The translations under genes and the position numbers were made by a program. The notes under the pieces are model-generated. The model was not told the origin of the DNA, did not search any database, and saw nothing but the letters and a program-made list of their open reading frames with translations. A stretch of DNA of 27,924 nt from a virus, in IMG/VR virus record IMGVR_UViG_3300025769_000645, positions 1 to 27,924 of that record; one strand, written 5' to 3'. Shown piece by piece: positions 1 to 5,389 of the stretch. Position 1 is the stretch's first letter. Each line of letters begins with the position of its first letter.

Positions 1-1
1 C

Positions 2-145
2 ATGTTAGTCTCAGTGGTCACTGATTACTATAGATGTACTTTTTGTGGTGAAGACACAAAACAATATGTGAATGGTTCAATTAAATACTTAAAACTAACG
101 AAAGAAGATTATGAATGGCTAGAAAAGCAAAAGGATTCGGAGTAG
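2..145 (+). CDS. Small hypothetical protein with CxxC pair
   Basis: Open frame of 47 codons from an ATG at the window edge to TAG. The protein has one CTFC pair near residues 13-16 and an acidic, charged C-terminus. The true start could lie upstream of the window, so the gene may be 5' partial. It overlaps the next small gene by 31 bases in another frame, as is usual in this packed region. One CxxC pair is not enough to claim a zinc site unless a second pair lies upstream. No family recognised. Confidence 0.45.
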   Translation: MLVSVVTDYYRCTFCGEDTKQYVNGSIKYLKLTKEDYEWLEKQKDSE

Positions 146-252
146 ACAATTACCACCAAAGAAAAAAAGTAAAACGTAGAGGTCGAGTTTCTAAAAGTCC
201 CAATAAAAGATTTACAAAAAAGAGAAGAGTCGGACAAGGTAAACCATCATGA
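115..252 (+). CDS. Very basic 45-aa protein
   Basis: A 45-aa frame beginning MARKAKGFG, with about 40% Lys plus Arg spread through the protein and no hydrophobic segment. It starts inside the previous gene and its TGA overlaps the ATG of the next gene (ATGA), which suggests translational coupling. Such charge usually means nucleic-acid or ribosome contact, but no domain is recognisable. It is too short for most gene callers. The coupling and lack of stop codons support it. Confidence 0.5.
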   Translation: MARKAKGFGVDNYHQRKKVKRRGRVSKSPNKRFTKKRRVGQGKPS

Positions 253-509
253 AAACTAGACTCGGGCGACAAACTCGAGGATCTATGTTTATGCGTTGGT
301 TCTTTTTTGCATCCGCAGTTATTGGGTGCCTTATTCTCACCACATTTACAGATAGAATATTTCAAGTTTTGGGTTGGGGTATTTCAACAGTCAGTTGTCT
401 GGGTTGGGTCATCATTGCCATACAAGACCGCGACACCCCTCGTATGTTGATGGAACTCATGTACGCCGGTATGGGTGCCTGGGGTTTTATTAATTGGTTG
501 ACAAATTAA
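249..509 (+). CDS. Small integral membrane protein
   Basis: An 86-aa protein with a basic N-terminus (KTRLGRQTRG) and two or three hydrophobic stretches: about residues 15-32, 38-57, and a weaker C-terminal one ending GAWGFINWLTN. The positive N-terminus suggests N-in topology in the inner membrane. The start is coupled to the basic 45-aa gene through ATGA. Size and topology would fit a holin or superinfection-exclusion protein, but its place among early small genes, far from the late operon, makes lysis unlikely. Family unknown. The TTGACA of the next promoter lies in its last codons. Confidence 0.7.
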   Translation: MKTRLGRQTRGSMFMRWFFFASAVIGCLILTTFTDRIFQVLGWGISTVSCLGWVIIAIQDRDTPRMLMELMYAGMGAWGFINWLTN

Positions 510-527
510 TATAATATCCTATATATT
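498..527 (+). promoter_or_regulatory. Sigma70-like promoter with ATCCTA element
   Basis: A perfect TTGACA (498-503) stands 18 bases before TATATT (522-527), overlapping the end of the membrane-protein gene and about 25 bases before the ribbon-helix-helix gene. The stretch TCCTATATATTCTCC (517-531) overlaps the -10 and closely resembles the TCCTATATTATCC element of the promoters at 6450-8992. It probably drives the gene at 552 and those after it. Confidence 0.6.
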
Positions 528-551
528 CTCCATACTTAATAAGGAGAAATA

Positions 552-716
552 ATGACAGACTTTACAAGATATAAAAATGTAACCGTTGATAAGAAAACTT
601 ATGAGACGATTACAAAGATGCAGACCAAGTTAACTCCTGATACGAAACTATCACGTAGTCAGGTTGTAACTTCATTAGTGAATGAGAAAGCGAGAAAACT
701 TAATGGCAAACTATAA
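552..716 (+). CDS. Ribbon-helix-helix-type DNA-binding protein (candidate regulator)
   Basis: A 54-aa protein with a good Shine-Dalgarno (AAGGAG, 541-546). Its order of parts fits the Arc/MetJ/CopG fold: a short strand (YKNVTVDKKTYE, about residues 7-18), a first helix ending near TKMQTKL, then a turn and second helix beginning LSRSQVVTSLVNEK (about residues 33-46). Such proteins bind operators as dimers through the N-terminal strand. Its own promoter carries an ATCCTA element like those in the accessory promoters further right, so autorepression and control of that segment are reasonable guesses. The fold is inferred from pattern only. It overlaps the next gene by 14 bases. Confidence 0.65.
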   Translation: MTDFTRYKNVTVDKKTYETITKMQTKLTPDTKLSRSQVVTSLVNEKARKLNGKL

Positions 717-987
717 TAATAAAACTTGGGAGATTAGAGACAGACGAACTCCTGAACAAAAATTATGGATTGCAGTTTTAAAAGCTGCCGTTGAAGATGC
801 TCTTGACGAAAGAGAGTTAGATTTCAAGGGTTATATAAGACCTGCTGTGGTTCGTAATATGCAAAAGGATTATTTTTTAGTTCCTAATCGTAGTCTCTAT
901 GCTGTGTGTCGACATGCAGGGTATGAACCCGAGTATGTAATTAAAAAAATGAAAAAGAAATTATGTGGGACGACCCTAGAAAGATGA
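703..987 (+). CDS. Phage hypothetical protein (W..AVL..A..DA type)
   Basis: A 94-aa protein. I choose the ATG at 703 (MANYNNKTWEIRD) over one 21 bases upstream because the extra residues look like read-through of the ribosome-binding region. It contains LWIAVLKAAVEDALDE (about residues 22-37) and, near the C-terminus, VCRHAGYEPEYVIKKMKKK. This pairing of an amphipathic helix with a short 'cR.AGyeP..v' helix recalls small unnamed proteins in other alphaproteobacterial phages and prophages. The last part could be a small helical DNA-binding unit. No function is established. It overlaps genes on both sides. Confidence 0.65.
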   Translation: MANYNNKTWEIRDRRTPEQKLWIAVLKAAVEDALDERELDFKGYIRPAVVRNMQKDYFLVPNRSLYAVCRHAGYEPEYVIKKMKKKLCGTTLER

Positions 988-1130
988 TTTGTCCAGATTG
1001 TAACGGTAACGGTTATCTTGGGTCAAGTTTAAAACCAGAAGAACAAAAGGATTGTGATTCATGCAACAACCAAGGCGAGGTGTACATCACCAAGAAAAAC
1101 TTGGACAAGCTAGAAAATCCTGGTCAATAG
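963..1130 (+). CDS. Small zinc-finger protein, DnaJ-type CxxCxGxG
   Basis: A 55-aa protein starting inside the end of the preceding gene. It carries CPDCNGNGY (from about residue 10) and CDSCNNQGEV (from about residue 31). Two CxxC pairs about 20 residues apart with glycines behind them match one zinc-binding repeat of the DnaJ central domain. Single copies of this unit are common in small phage proteins with no known role. A zinc site is likely; a chaperone function cannot be inferred because the J-domain is absent. Confidence 0.65.
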   Translation: MWDDPRKMICPDCNGNGYLGSSLKPEEQKDCDSCNNQGEVYITKKNLDKLENPGQ

Positions 1131-1210
1131 AAGGATTTTATCTTGACGGTAAAAATGTGTGGGAACTTTTAAAAGATTCCCATGGTAAAACGAAAAGGAG
1201 AAAAATATGA
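1061..1210 (+). CDS. Small hypothetical protein, overlapping frame
   Basis: A 49-aa frame beginning MQQPRRGVHHQEKLGQARK, starting inside the zinc-finger gene in another frame and ending in TGA that shares the ATG of the lipoprotein gene. The middle (WSIEGFYLDGKNVWELLKD) has ordinary protein composition while the ends are basic. The ATGA coupling with the next gene is the main support. No family recognised. It could be chance, because 70 bases overlap another gene. Confidence 0.4.
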   Translation: MQQPRRGVHHQEKLGQARKSWSIEGFYLDGKNVWELLKDSHGKTKRRKI

Positions 1211-1425
1211 AACAATACGCAACACTCACTGCAGTTGCTCTTGGCATTATTATTTTAATTATGTTAACGGGCTGTACAACCAAACCTAAACAAGACGTAG
1301 AAACTTACAAAGTCTTATGGGGGAAACGGTGCACTGAAAACGGTCATCAATTTAGCTACCTGTGGTTCCATACTGTGTATGGATCTGAGCAAGTAAAAAA
1401 AGAATGGTGTAACAATGCCAAATAA
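1207..1425 (+). CDS. Small lipoprotein
   Basis: A 72-aa protein with a classic lipoprotein signal: short N-region MKQY, hydrophobic core to residue 20, and lipobox LTGC with the lipidated Cys at 23. The mature part (about 50 aa) has two more Cys (in KRCTENG and KEWCNN) that could form a disulfide. The Shine-Dalgarno AAGGAG lies just upstream. Phage lipoproteins can act in superinfection exclusion or as o-spanins. A lysis role is doubtful here because no i-spanin is adjacent and the gene sits in the early region. It overlaps the next gene by 11 bases. Confidence 0.75.
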   Translation: MKQYATLTAVALGIIILIMLTGCTTKPKQDVETYKVLWGKRCTENGHQFSYLWFHTVYGSEQVKKEWCNNAK

Positions 1426-1585
1426 AAAAGGCGATACTGAGATTACCATTCCAACGTTTGAGAGTATGCAGTTTATTCATTCAGACGATGAGTCTCAAAT
1501 TATTATCAAATCGGCAACGGGTACCATTACCATTAAATGTTTTTCGCATCATGAAAAATGTATGTCTGAGGGACAGCCAGGGTAA
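1415..1585 (+). CDS. Small hypothetical protein
   Basis: A 56-aa frame beginning MPNKKGDTEITIPTFES. It has alternating hydrophobic residues (QIIIKSATGTITIKC) suggesting a small beta-sheet, and a C-terminal HHEKC. It starts in the end of the lipoprotein gene, and its TAA overlaps the ATG of the following membrane peptide. No recognised family. Tight packing and low-complexity-free composition support it as a gene. Confidence 0.5.
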   Translation: MPNKKGDTEITIPTFESMQFIHSDDESQIIIKSATGTITIKCFSHHEKCMSEGQPG

Positions 1586-1674
1586 TGGATATTCAAGACA
1601 TGACACATCTGTATATTATTATATGCGGAGGCATTATGTTATTTTTACTGCTTTATTTCAATGACACGAAATAA
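1585..1674 (+). CDS. 29-aa single-span membrane peptide
   Basis: A tiny frame, MDIQDMTHLY followed by a hydrophobic run of about 17 residues (IIICGGIMLFLLLYF) and a polar end NDTK. It would be a single transmembrane helix. Its start overlaps the preceding stop (TAATG) and its end overlaps the next gene. Short membrane peptides of this kind are common in phages and seldom characterised. Confidence 0.45.
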   Translation: MDIQDMTHLYIIICGGIMLFLLLYFNDTK

Positions 1675-1789
1675 GTTTGCTAAGGATTTACGCACGCCTA
1701 AGTATCGACATAAAGTTGTTGAAGATAAAAAGAAAAAAGAAGATAAAAAACGATTTAAGTTATTTGAATTGTTAGAAAGATTGAGATGA
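1661..1789 (+). CDS. Small, highly charged basic protein
   Basis: A 42-aa frame with a run rich in Lys, Glu and Asp in the middle (VVEDKKKKEDKKRFK) and a leucine-containing amphipathic C-terminus (LFELLERLR). It probably forms one long charged helix. Its TGA shares the ATG of the following nuclease gene (ATGA), suggesting coupled translation. No function can be assigned. Confidence 0.45.
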   Translation: MTRNKFAKDLRTPKYRHKVVEDKKKKEDKKRFKLFELLERLR

Positions 1790-2058
1790 GTCGTAAAACC
1801 AAACTTGGTGCAGTGAGTGAACTAAAAGCTGCCGCAGAATTTATGAAACAAGGGTTTCATGTATCAAGAAGTCTGGACCCACAGTGTCCTTTTGATCTGG
1901 TAATTACAAACGATGAAGGTGGGTCGTGTTTAATTGATGTAAAGACGAAATCTTTTAGAAAAAGTCAAAGTTATGGTACTAAACCTGGAGATAAAATTAA
2001 CCGATCGCTTACGAATAAGCAGAAAAAAATGGGAATAGAAATCTATGAAGTGGAATAA
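1786..2058 (+). CDS. PD-(D/E)XK nuclease, Holliday-junction-resolvase-like
   Basis: A 90-aa protein with the motifs of a minimal PD-(D/E)XK nuclease: Glu12 in GAVSELKAAAEF, Asp37 in CPFDLVI, then Asp51-x-Lys53 in CLIDVKTKS. The helix before Glu12 and the 'GF.V.R' strand after it match archaeal-type resolvases and the related 'PD(D/E)XK endonuclease' family of phages and introns. It would cut or resolve DNA junctions with Mg2+. It is short but keeps the catalytic core. Coupled upstream through ATGA and overlapping the next gene. Junction specificity is not shown by the sequence. Confidence 0.75.
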   Translation: MSRKTKLGAVSELKAAAEFMKQGFHVSRSLDPQCPFDLVITNDEGGSCLIDVKTKSFRKSQSYGTKPGDKINRSLTNKQKKMGIEIYEVE

Positions 2059-2275
2059 TAGTTACGAACGGTTTATGAAATTAGATTCGCAAAAAAGAAA
2101 AAATTTAAATTTTCAACATTGCTGTGAGGATATGGATAGATGGGACATTGCTTGTAGAAACGGTAATGGAAATCCTAGCAATAAAGATTTACAGTGGCAT
2201 TATAAATATTCTAAAAAACATGGGGGTTCTTTTTGGAGATGGTTAAACGAGGTTGGTTTGCGTGAAGTGGAATAA
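2045..2275 (+). CDS. Hypothetical protein
   Basis: A 76-aa protein beginning MKWNNSYERFMKLDSQ, rich in Trp, Asn and Lys (Trp in DRWDIA, LQWHYK, SFWRWLNEV). The C-terminal KHGGSFWRWLNEVGL looks like a short helix of a DNA-binding or scaffold type, but I recognise no family. Its first codons (MKWN) match those of the exonuclease gene at 2344, and both follow a GAAGTGGAATAA-like string, hinting at a small local duplication of the gene start. It overlaps the preceding stop by 14 bases. Confidence 0.6.
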   Translation: MKWNNSYERFMKLDSQKRKNLNFQHCCEDMDRWDIACRNGNGNPSNKDLQWHYKYSKKHGGSFWRWLNEVGLREVE

Positions 2276-2278
2276 ATT

Positions 2279-2347
2279 ATGAAAGTAACTGTTGCTGATT
2301 TAGTTGTTTTGTTTTTAATTGGATTAACGGTATTTAGTTTAATATGA
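2279..2347 (+). CDS. 22-aa membrane peptide
   Basis: A tiny frame, MKVTVADLVVLFLIGLTVFSLI, almost entirely one hydrophobic helix. It fills the only gap between its neighbours, and its TGA shares the ATG of the exonuclease gene (ATGA). It may be a real peptide or simply a translated leader that couples expression of the nuclease. No Shine-Dalgarno is convincing. Confidence 0.35.
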   Translation: MKVTVADLVVLFLIGLTVFSLI

Positions 2348-3072
2348 AGTGGAATAAATTATACGATTATCCGAAGTCTGTGCGTGAGCTGATCGAGAAT
2401 AAAAGGCACTATGCTATTGGAACCGAGAAGCTCCCTTCTGTCACCACGATTCTGTCTGCCACAGCAAGCAGCGAGAAGCGGGAGTCTTTGGCAAGATGGA
2501 GGCAAAAGGTTGGCGAAAAAGAGGCAGAACGTGTCAAAAATGTGGCAGCGAGTAGGGGTACAGCGATGCACTCGTATTTGGAGTATCATATCGAGGGTCA
2601 AGGGTTGCTAGATCTCACAGAGATAGGCCAGGAGGCCGAAAGAATGGCAAAAACGATCATTGATAAGGGTTTATCGGATTTGGAAGAAATTTGGGGTCTA
2701 GAGGCGACTTTACACTACCCTGGCAGATATGCAGGGGCCACAGACTTATGTGGTGTTTATTTAGGACGGGAAAGTATAGTTGATTTCAAACAATCGAACA
2801 AGCCGAAAAAAGAAGAATGGATCGAAGATTACTACTACCAGTTGGTGGCTTATGCTACAGCGCACAATGAAGTTTACAAAACTAACATTGATCAGGGGGT
2901 CATACTGATGTGTACACCTGATTGTTTCTTTCAAAGATTTATTTTAAACGGGAAACGCTTCAGAGAATACCAACAACTATGGCTAGAAAGGGTGAATCAA
3001 TACTATGCATTGGTTGAAAAAAGCAGACAAGATAGCGAACAAATTCAACTTAGCGACATCAACTACGGATAG
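2344..3072 (+). CDS. Phage PD-(D/E)XK exonuclease, RecB/Cas4-like
   Basis: A 242-aa protein. Motifs in order: RGTAMHSYLEYH (residues 71-82, the conserved N-terminal 'G..H' helix), Glu120, Asp134 in YAGATDLCG, Asp147-x-Lys149 in IVDFKQSN, and the QxxxY helix YYYQLVAY (163-170). This is the order of RecB-family/PDDEXK_1 nucleases, which include phage exonucleases used in recombination and replication. It most likely degrades DNA ends in the cytoplasm, perhaps recycling host DNA or making single strands for annealing; no annealing protein is visible in the window. The length is usual for the family. It overlaps the following gene by 68 bases. Confidence 0.85.
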   Translation: MKWNKLYDYPKSVRELIENKRHYAIGTEKLPSVTTILSATASSEKRESLARWRQKVGEKEAERVKNVAASRGTAMHSYLEYHIEGQGLLDLTEIGQEAERMAKTIIDKGLSDLEEIWGLEATLHYPGRYAGATDLCGVYLGRESIVDFKQSNKPKKEEWIEDYYYQLVAYATAHNEVYKTNIDQGVILMCTPDCFFQRFILNGKRFREYQQLWLERVNQYYALVEKSRQDSEQIQLSDINYG

Positions 3073-3292
3073 AGAAAAGTTAAAATCTGAGTGGTATGCT
3101 GAGGTAAAGAAGGCGGCAGAAATTATCCAGACGCGCGCTGAAATGGTCAAGAATGTCGCAGCTAGAGGCAAGAAGCGGGCAGCGGGGTGCAAAAAAGGTG
3201 CTTATTCTACTTTTTTGGGGTCAAATAAGTCATTGAATTTATTAGATTCTTTAAAAAAAAGTAGAGAAAGTAGAGGAGAGGTAGAGGGTTAA
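3005..3292 (+). CDS. Basic hypothetical protein
   Basis: A 95-aa frame starting inside the exonuclease gene (68-base overlap) and continuing well past its stop. Residues 1-60 are charged and helix-forming (REKLKSEWYAEVKKAAEIIQTRAEMVKN); residues 54-66 are very basic (ARGKKRAAGCKKG); the end is Ser, Lys and Glu rich. No family recognised. A later start within it is possible, but no better ribosome-binding site is seen. The 3' end lies in the purine-rich arm of the inverted repeat described next. Confidence 0.5.
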   Translation: MHWLKKADKIANKFNLATSTTDREKLKSEWYAEVKKAAEIIQTRAEMVKNVAARGKKRAAGCKKGAYSTFLGSNKSLNLLDSLKKSRESRGEVEG

Positions 3293-3347
3293 GTTATTGA
3301 TATATAAGGCTTATTTCCCATTTCTACTTTTTCTACCTCTTTTAAAA
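3261..3347 (+). terminator. Possible attenuator/terminator with alternative stems
   Basis: A purine-rich strip (3261-3287) is complementary to a pyrimidine-rich strip (3323-3340) that leads into a T-rich run (from 3341). Two pairings compete: 3261-3274 with 3323-3336 (14 pairs, one G-U), and 3277-3285 with 3332-3340 (9 perfect pairs ending at the T run). The rest of 3293-3405 is AT-rich with no gene. Termination is plausible but the loops are long. Confidence 0.35.
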
Positions 3348-3405
3348 TTTTTTTCGCGTAAGTATAAATATATTTTAGAGAATAGACCGTATATAAGTTT
3401 TTTAA

Positions 3406-3690
3406 ATGACTAATAAAAAATCAAAATATCAATCAATAGTTGTTAATAAAAAACGTTATTATTTCTACAAGATAACTTGGTTAGACATTTACGGAGACAG
3501 TGGACATGCAGATTATGGCGAAATGATGCAGATGCAGCCAGCAAAGATGGTTACTCATGCTTACCTGTTTTTGAAGGATAAAAAGAGGTTGATAACTTTT
3601 GCAAGCTATGACACATCGCAAGAGTCATTCTCGGATCGAAATGTATTCCCGATAGGATGTATATTAAAAATGGAAAAACAAAACCTATAG
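3406..3690 (+). CDS. Phage hypothetical protein (D.GHA.YGEM type)
   Basis: A 94-aa protein beginning with basic residues, then YYFYKITWLDIYGDSGHADYGEM (about residues 18-40), a strand with AYLFLKDKKRLITFASYD, and DRNVFPIGCILKMEK near the end. This layout, in which 'W.D..sDsGha' is followed by 'P....t.aylf' and a C-terminal 'iP.gci..m', is seen in small unnamed proteins of many marine phages and looks like a small beta-rich domain. Function unknown. It follows the 113-base AT-rich gap and is the first gene of a short plus-strand block. Confidence 0.65.
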   Translation: MTNKKSKYQSIVVNKKRYYFYKITWLDIYGDSGHADYGEMMQMQPAKMVTHAYLFLKDKKRLITFASYDTSQESFSDRNVFPIGCILKMEKQNL

Positions 3691-3699
3691 GAGGGACAT

Positions 3700-3837
3700 A
3701 TGAAAAAAGAATGTGCAGTATGCAAAAAAGAATTCGAAGCAGCAAATCAGTTTCAATCTATTTGTAGCGACGAATGTAAACAAGAAGCATTATCAAGACT
3801 TGATAGAGAGACTGATGAATGCTTATCATGCCAATAA
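3700..3837 (+). CDS. Small treble-clef-like zinc-finger protein
   Basis: A 45-aa protein with CAVCKKEF (Cys5, Cys8), ICSDECKQEA (Cys22, Cys26) and a C-terminal CLSC pair. CxxC followed about 13 residues later by CSxxC is the usual zinc knuckle plus helix of small treble-clef fingers. A strong Shine-Dalgarno (AGGAGGG, 3689-3695) precedes the ATG. Likely role: nucleic-acid or protein binding; no specific function known. It ends 10 bases before the acidic-protein gene. Confidence 0.65.
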   Translation: MKKECAVCKKEFEAANQFQSICSDECKQEALSRLDRETDECLSCQ

Positions 3838-3847
3838 GGGAGGGCAC

Positions 3848-4063
3848 ATGGCAACAATCAAAAAAGCGGTCGAGGACGCAATCCTCGAATTACTTGACGA
3901 AGGTAAGATCATTATCAAAGGACCAGACGGCGATGAGATGGAAGATCTGACTGTTGAGTTTAAACTTACTGAAGATGATGATTATGTTGTCTCAGATGAA
4001 GAATCAGAAGAGGATGAAGACGACGAAGAAGATGACGATGAGGACGAAGACGAAGACAAATAA
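3848..4063 (+). CDS. Small protein with poly-Asp/Glu tail
   Basis: A 71-aa protein. I start it at the ATG at 3848 (MATIKKAVEDAI), which has a strong AGGGAGGG box at 3838-3845; the longer frame upstream is the out-of-frame reading of the zinc-finger gene. Residues 1-41 form a small domain (AILELLDEGKIIIKGPDGDEMEDLTVEFKL); residues 42-71 are nearly all Asp and Glu with one final Lys. Acidic tails can mimic DNA or bind basic proteins. Its last 82 bases overlap, on the other strand, the 3' end of the small terminase gene. Function unknown. Confidence 0.65.
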   Translation: MATIKKAVEDAILELLDEGKIIIKGPDGDEMEDLTVEFKLTEDDDYVVSDEESEEDEDDEEDDDEDEDEDK

Positions 4064-4551
4064 TGTTTGTCTTTAACTTTTTCTTTAAGTTCTTCAACTT
4101 CAACCCCATCAAGGATTGGTGAGTATTCGTCGATAATCTGCTTCATTCGAGTCTCTAACTCGTCTGCAGATAAATCGTCGAGCTTACCAGTCCTAATAAT
4201 TTTTTGTTCTATATACAATCCTGCTGCCTTGCCTCTTGCAACCTCTGCATTGACCGCAGCACTCCAGGCTTTGTTCTTTAACGCTTCTTGTCTAATCTTA
4301 CCTAATTCTGTGATATGTGAACCATAGTTAATTTCGTATTTCTTTTGATATTCTTCTCTGATCTCTCCAATAAATTTTACAACCAAAGGATATTTACGTG
4401 GGTTTGTTAATTCAGAGGCAGTGACTCTTGCTCTGTCTTTAGAATAACCTGCATCAATGGCACACTCTGTTTTTGTTTTACGACCCTCATTGCTCACAAG
4501 CTCTTGAGCAAATTTTATTTGTTGTTCTGTCAATCTTTTTGGTAAACCCAT
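3982..4551 (-). CDS. terS: Terminase small subunit with poly-Ser tail
   Basis: A 189-aa protein. Residues 7-60 (LTEQQIKFAQELVSNEGRKT, then AIDAGYSKDRARVTASELTNP) match the N-terminal helix-turn-helix of Terminase_2-type small subunits, which recognise the packaging site and recruit the large subunit. A central helical region (70-165), probably for oligomerisation, follows. Residues 166-182 are seventeen serines in a row, ending DSSSETT. The Ser tail is encoded opposite the Asp/Glu tail of the convergent gene, so it may be a by-product of overlap. It sits on the strand opposite to, and about 5 kb from, the large subunit, which is unusual since the two are normally adjacent. Confidence 0.8.
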   Translation of the reverse strand: MGLPKRLTEQQIKFAQELVSNEGRKTKTECAIDAGYSKDRARVTASELTNPRKYPLVVKFIGEIREEYQKKYEINYGSHITELGKIRQEALKNKAWSAAVNAEVARGKAAGLYIEQKIIRTGKLDDLSADELETRMKQIIDEYSPILDGVEVEELKEKVKDKHYLSSSSSSSSSSSSSSSSSDSSSETT

Positions 4552-4552
4552 A

Positions 4553-4759
4553 TTAATTTAATTTTTCTATTCTTAGTATTTTGTTGTCTTTGCTAAGTTC
4601 AGCTTTAACTTTAGAACACATGTACATTACACTATTACCGATGTTTCTAGATATGACTCTCTTCTTTTTCAAACACTCAGAAACACCTGAAGTGTATGTC
4701 ATCTCTTTGAGTTCTTGTGGATTTCCTACGAACATTAACAATGCCATAATCTCTATCAT
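4553..4759 (-). CDS. Small phage hypothetical protein
   Basis: A 68-aa protein. The ATG at 4759 overlaps the TGA of the upstream gene (ATGA), so I keep this start. A short hydrophobic start (IEIMALLMFVG) leads to a polar body with a Cys pair spaced far apart (ECLKKKRVI, YMCSKVKA). The 'CLkkKR.i.RN.g....m.C..vka' pattern recurs in small genes near terminase in marine phages as far as I recall, with no known role. Its stop lies one base before the small terminase start, so the three minus-strand genes form one operon. Confidence 0.6.
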   Translation of the reverse strand: MIEIMALLMFVGNPQELKEMTYTSGVSECLKKKRVISRNIGNSVMYMCSKVKAELSKDNKILRIEKLN

Positions 4760-5103
4760 TTGCCGTTTTTCCTAATTAGTTTTTCAACATCTTGTTGTAG
4801 TTTTTCTATCTTCTTTGTTGCTTCTGTTAGTAATACTTTGGTGTGTATATTTTCATCAAGCTGTGTTTGATGTTTTTCAATTGCTTTGGCATTCATTTCT
4901 ATAAGCATTAACATCTCTAAATTTTTAGGTGTTTGTTCTGCTTTTTTCAAAAGATCTGCTTCCATCAATTGTTTTGATGTCTCCAGGTTATTTATACGTT
5001 CAACAATTCCAAAGTATGCCCACACTCCTACTGCCACAGCAGCGACAATGCTAATTAGGTTTCTAACTGGCATAGAAATATGTGTTGACTCTGAAATTTT
5101 CAT
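4756..5103 (-). CDS. Membrane-anchored coiled-coil protein
   Basis: A 115-aa protein with one transmembrane segment (about residues 16-33, LISIVAAVAVGVWAYFGI) followed by a long helical, coiled-coil-like region (VERINNLETSKQLMEADLLKKAEQ and on to the end). The N-in, C-out shape resembles i-spanins and some phage tail or host-envelope proteins. It is first in the minus-strand operon with the small terminase, so a late or lysis role is possible but no o-spanin partner lies next to it. Assignment to lysis is therefore only a suggestion. Confidence 0.65.
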   Translation of the reverse strand: MKISESTHISMPVRNLISIVAAVAVGVWAYFGIVERINNLETSKQLMEADLLKKAEQTPKNLEMLMLIEMNAKAIEKHQTQLDENIHTKVLLTEATKKIEKLQQDVEKLIRKNGK

Positions 5104-5106
5104 AAC

Positions 5107-5135
5107 TTGATATATAACGTAACTTGGTGTAAAAT
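5107..5135 (+). promoter_or_regulatory. Divergent promoter region
   Basis: On the plus strand TTGATA (5107-5112) lies 17 bases before TAAAAT (5130-5135). The predicted start site is almost at the ATG at 5145, so the transcript would be nearly leaderless. On the minus strand a TTGATT (5139-5134) and a TATATA-like box within 5111-5117 lie just upstream of the gene starting at 5103. This 41-base gap is the only place for promoters of both operons. Confidence 0.45.
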
Positions 5136-5144
5136 CAATAAGTT

Positions 5145-5384
5145 ATGATGGCAAAATTATTTAGACAGGTCTTAGATAAACTTATGTCTTCACCTGTCGC
5201 ACAGAATGCAAGAGTTCAAGTGGCATTACCTGACGGAAAATTTTACGACATCAAAGGTATTCAGTTGATGGAAAACAAACTTCTAGGAGTAAGAGAGACT
5301 CATAGAATTGTTTTAGTGATTGATCCTGAGAAGTGGAGAATGGGTAATGTTGTTAAAAAATTAGGTGAGTTCAAAATACAGTAG
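5145..5384 (+). CDS. Small phage hypothetical protein
   Basis: A 79-aa protein with tandem ATGs at 5145 and 5148; either may be used, and no Shine-Dalgarno is visible, which fits a leaderless message from the promoter above. A helix (LFRQVLDKLMSSPVAQ) is followed by a beta-rich part (ARVQVALPDGKFYDIKGIQLMEN, then RIVLVIDPEKW). It may be a small beta-sheet protein. I recognise no named family. It is followed after 5 bases by the VRR-NUC-like nuclease, so the two are co-transcribed. Confidence 0.6.
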   Translation: MMAKLFRQVLDKLMSSPVAQNARVQVALPDGKFYDIKGIQLMENKLLGVRETHRIVLVIDPEKWRMGNVVKKLGEFKIQ

Positions 5385-5389
5385 TTACT

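Noticed and set aside
1458-1664. 68-aa plus-strand frame
   Set aside because: Shadow frame over the two coupled small genes at 1415 and 1585; no ribosome-binding site and odd composition.
2359-2611. Frames on both strands within the exonuclease gene
   Set aside because: Antisense or shifted shadows; the exonuclease motifs are intact across the region.
3713-3847. Upstream extension of the acidic protein (start at 3713)
   Set aside because: The extension is the other frame of the zinc-finger gene, and a strong AGGGAGGG box lies just before the ATG at 3848.
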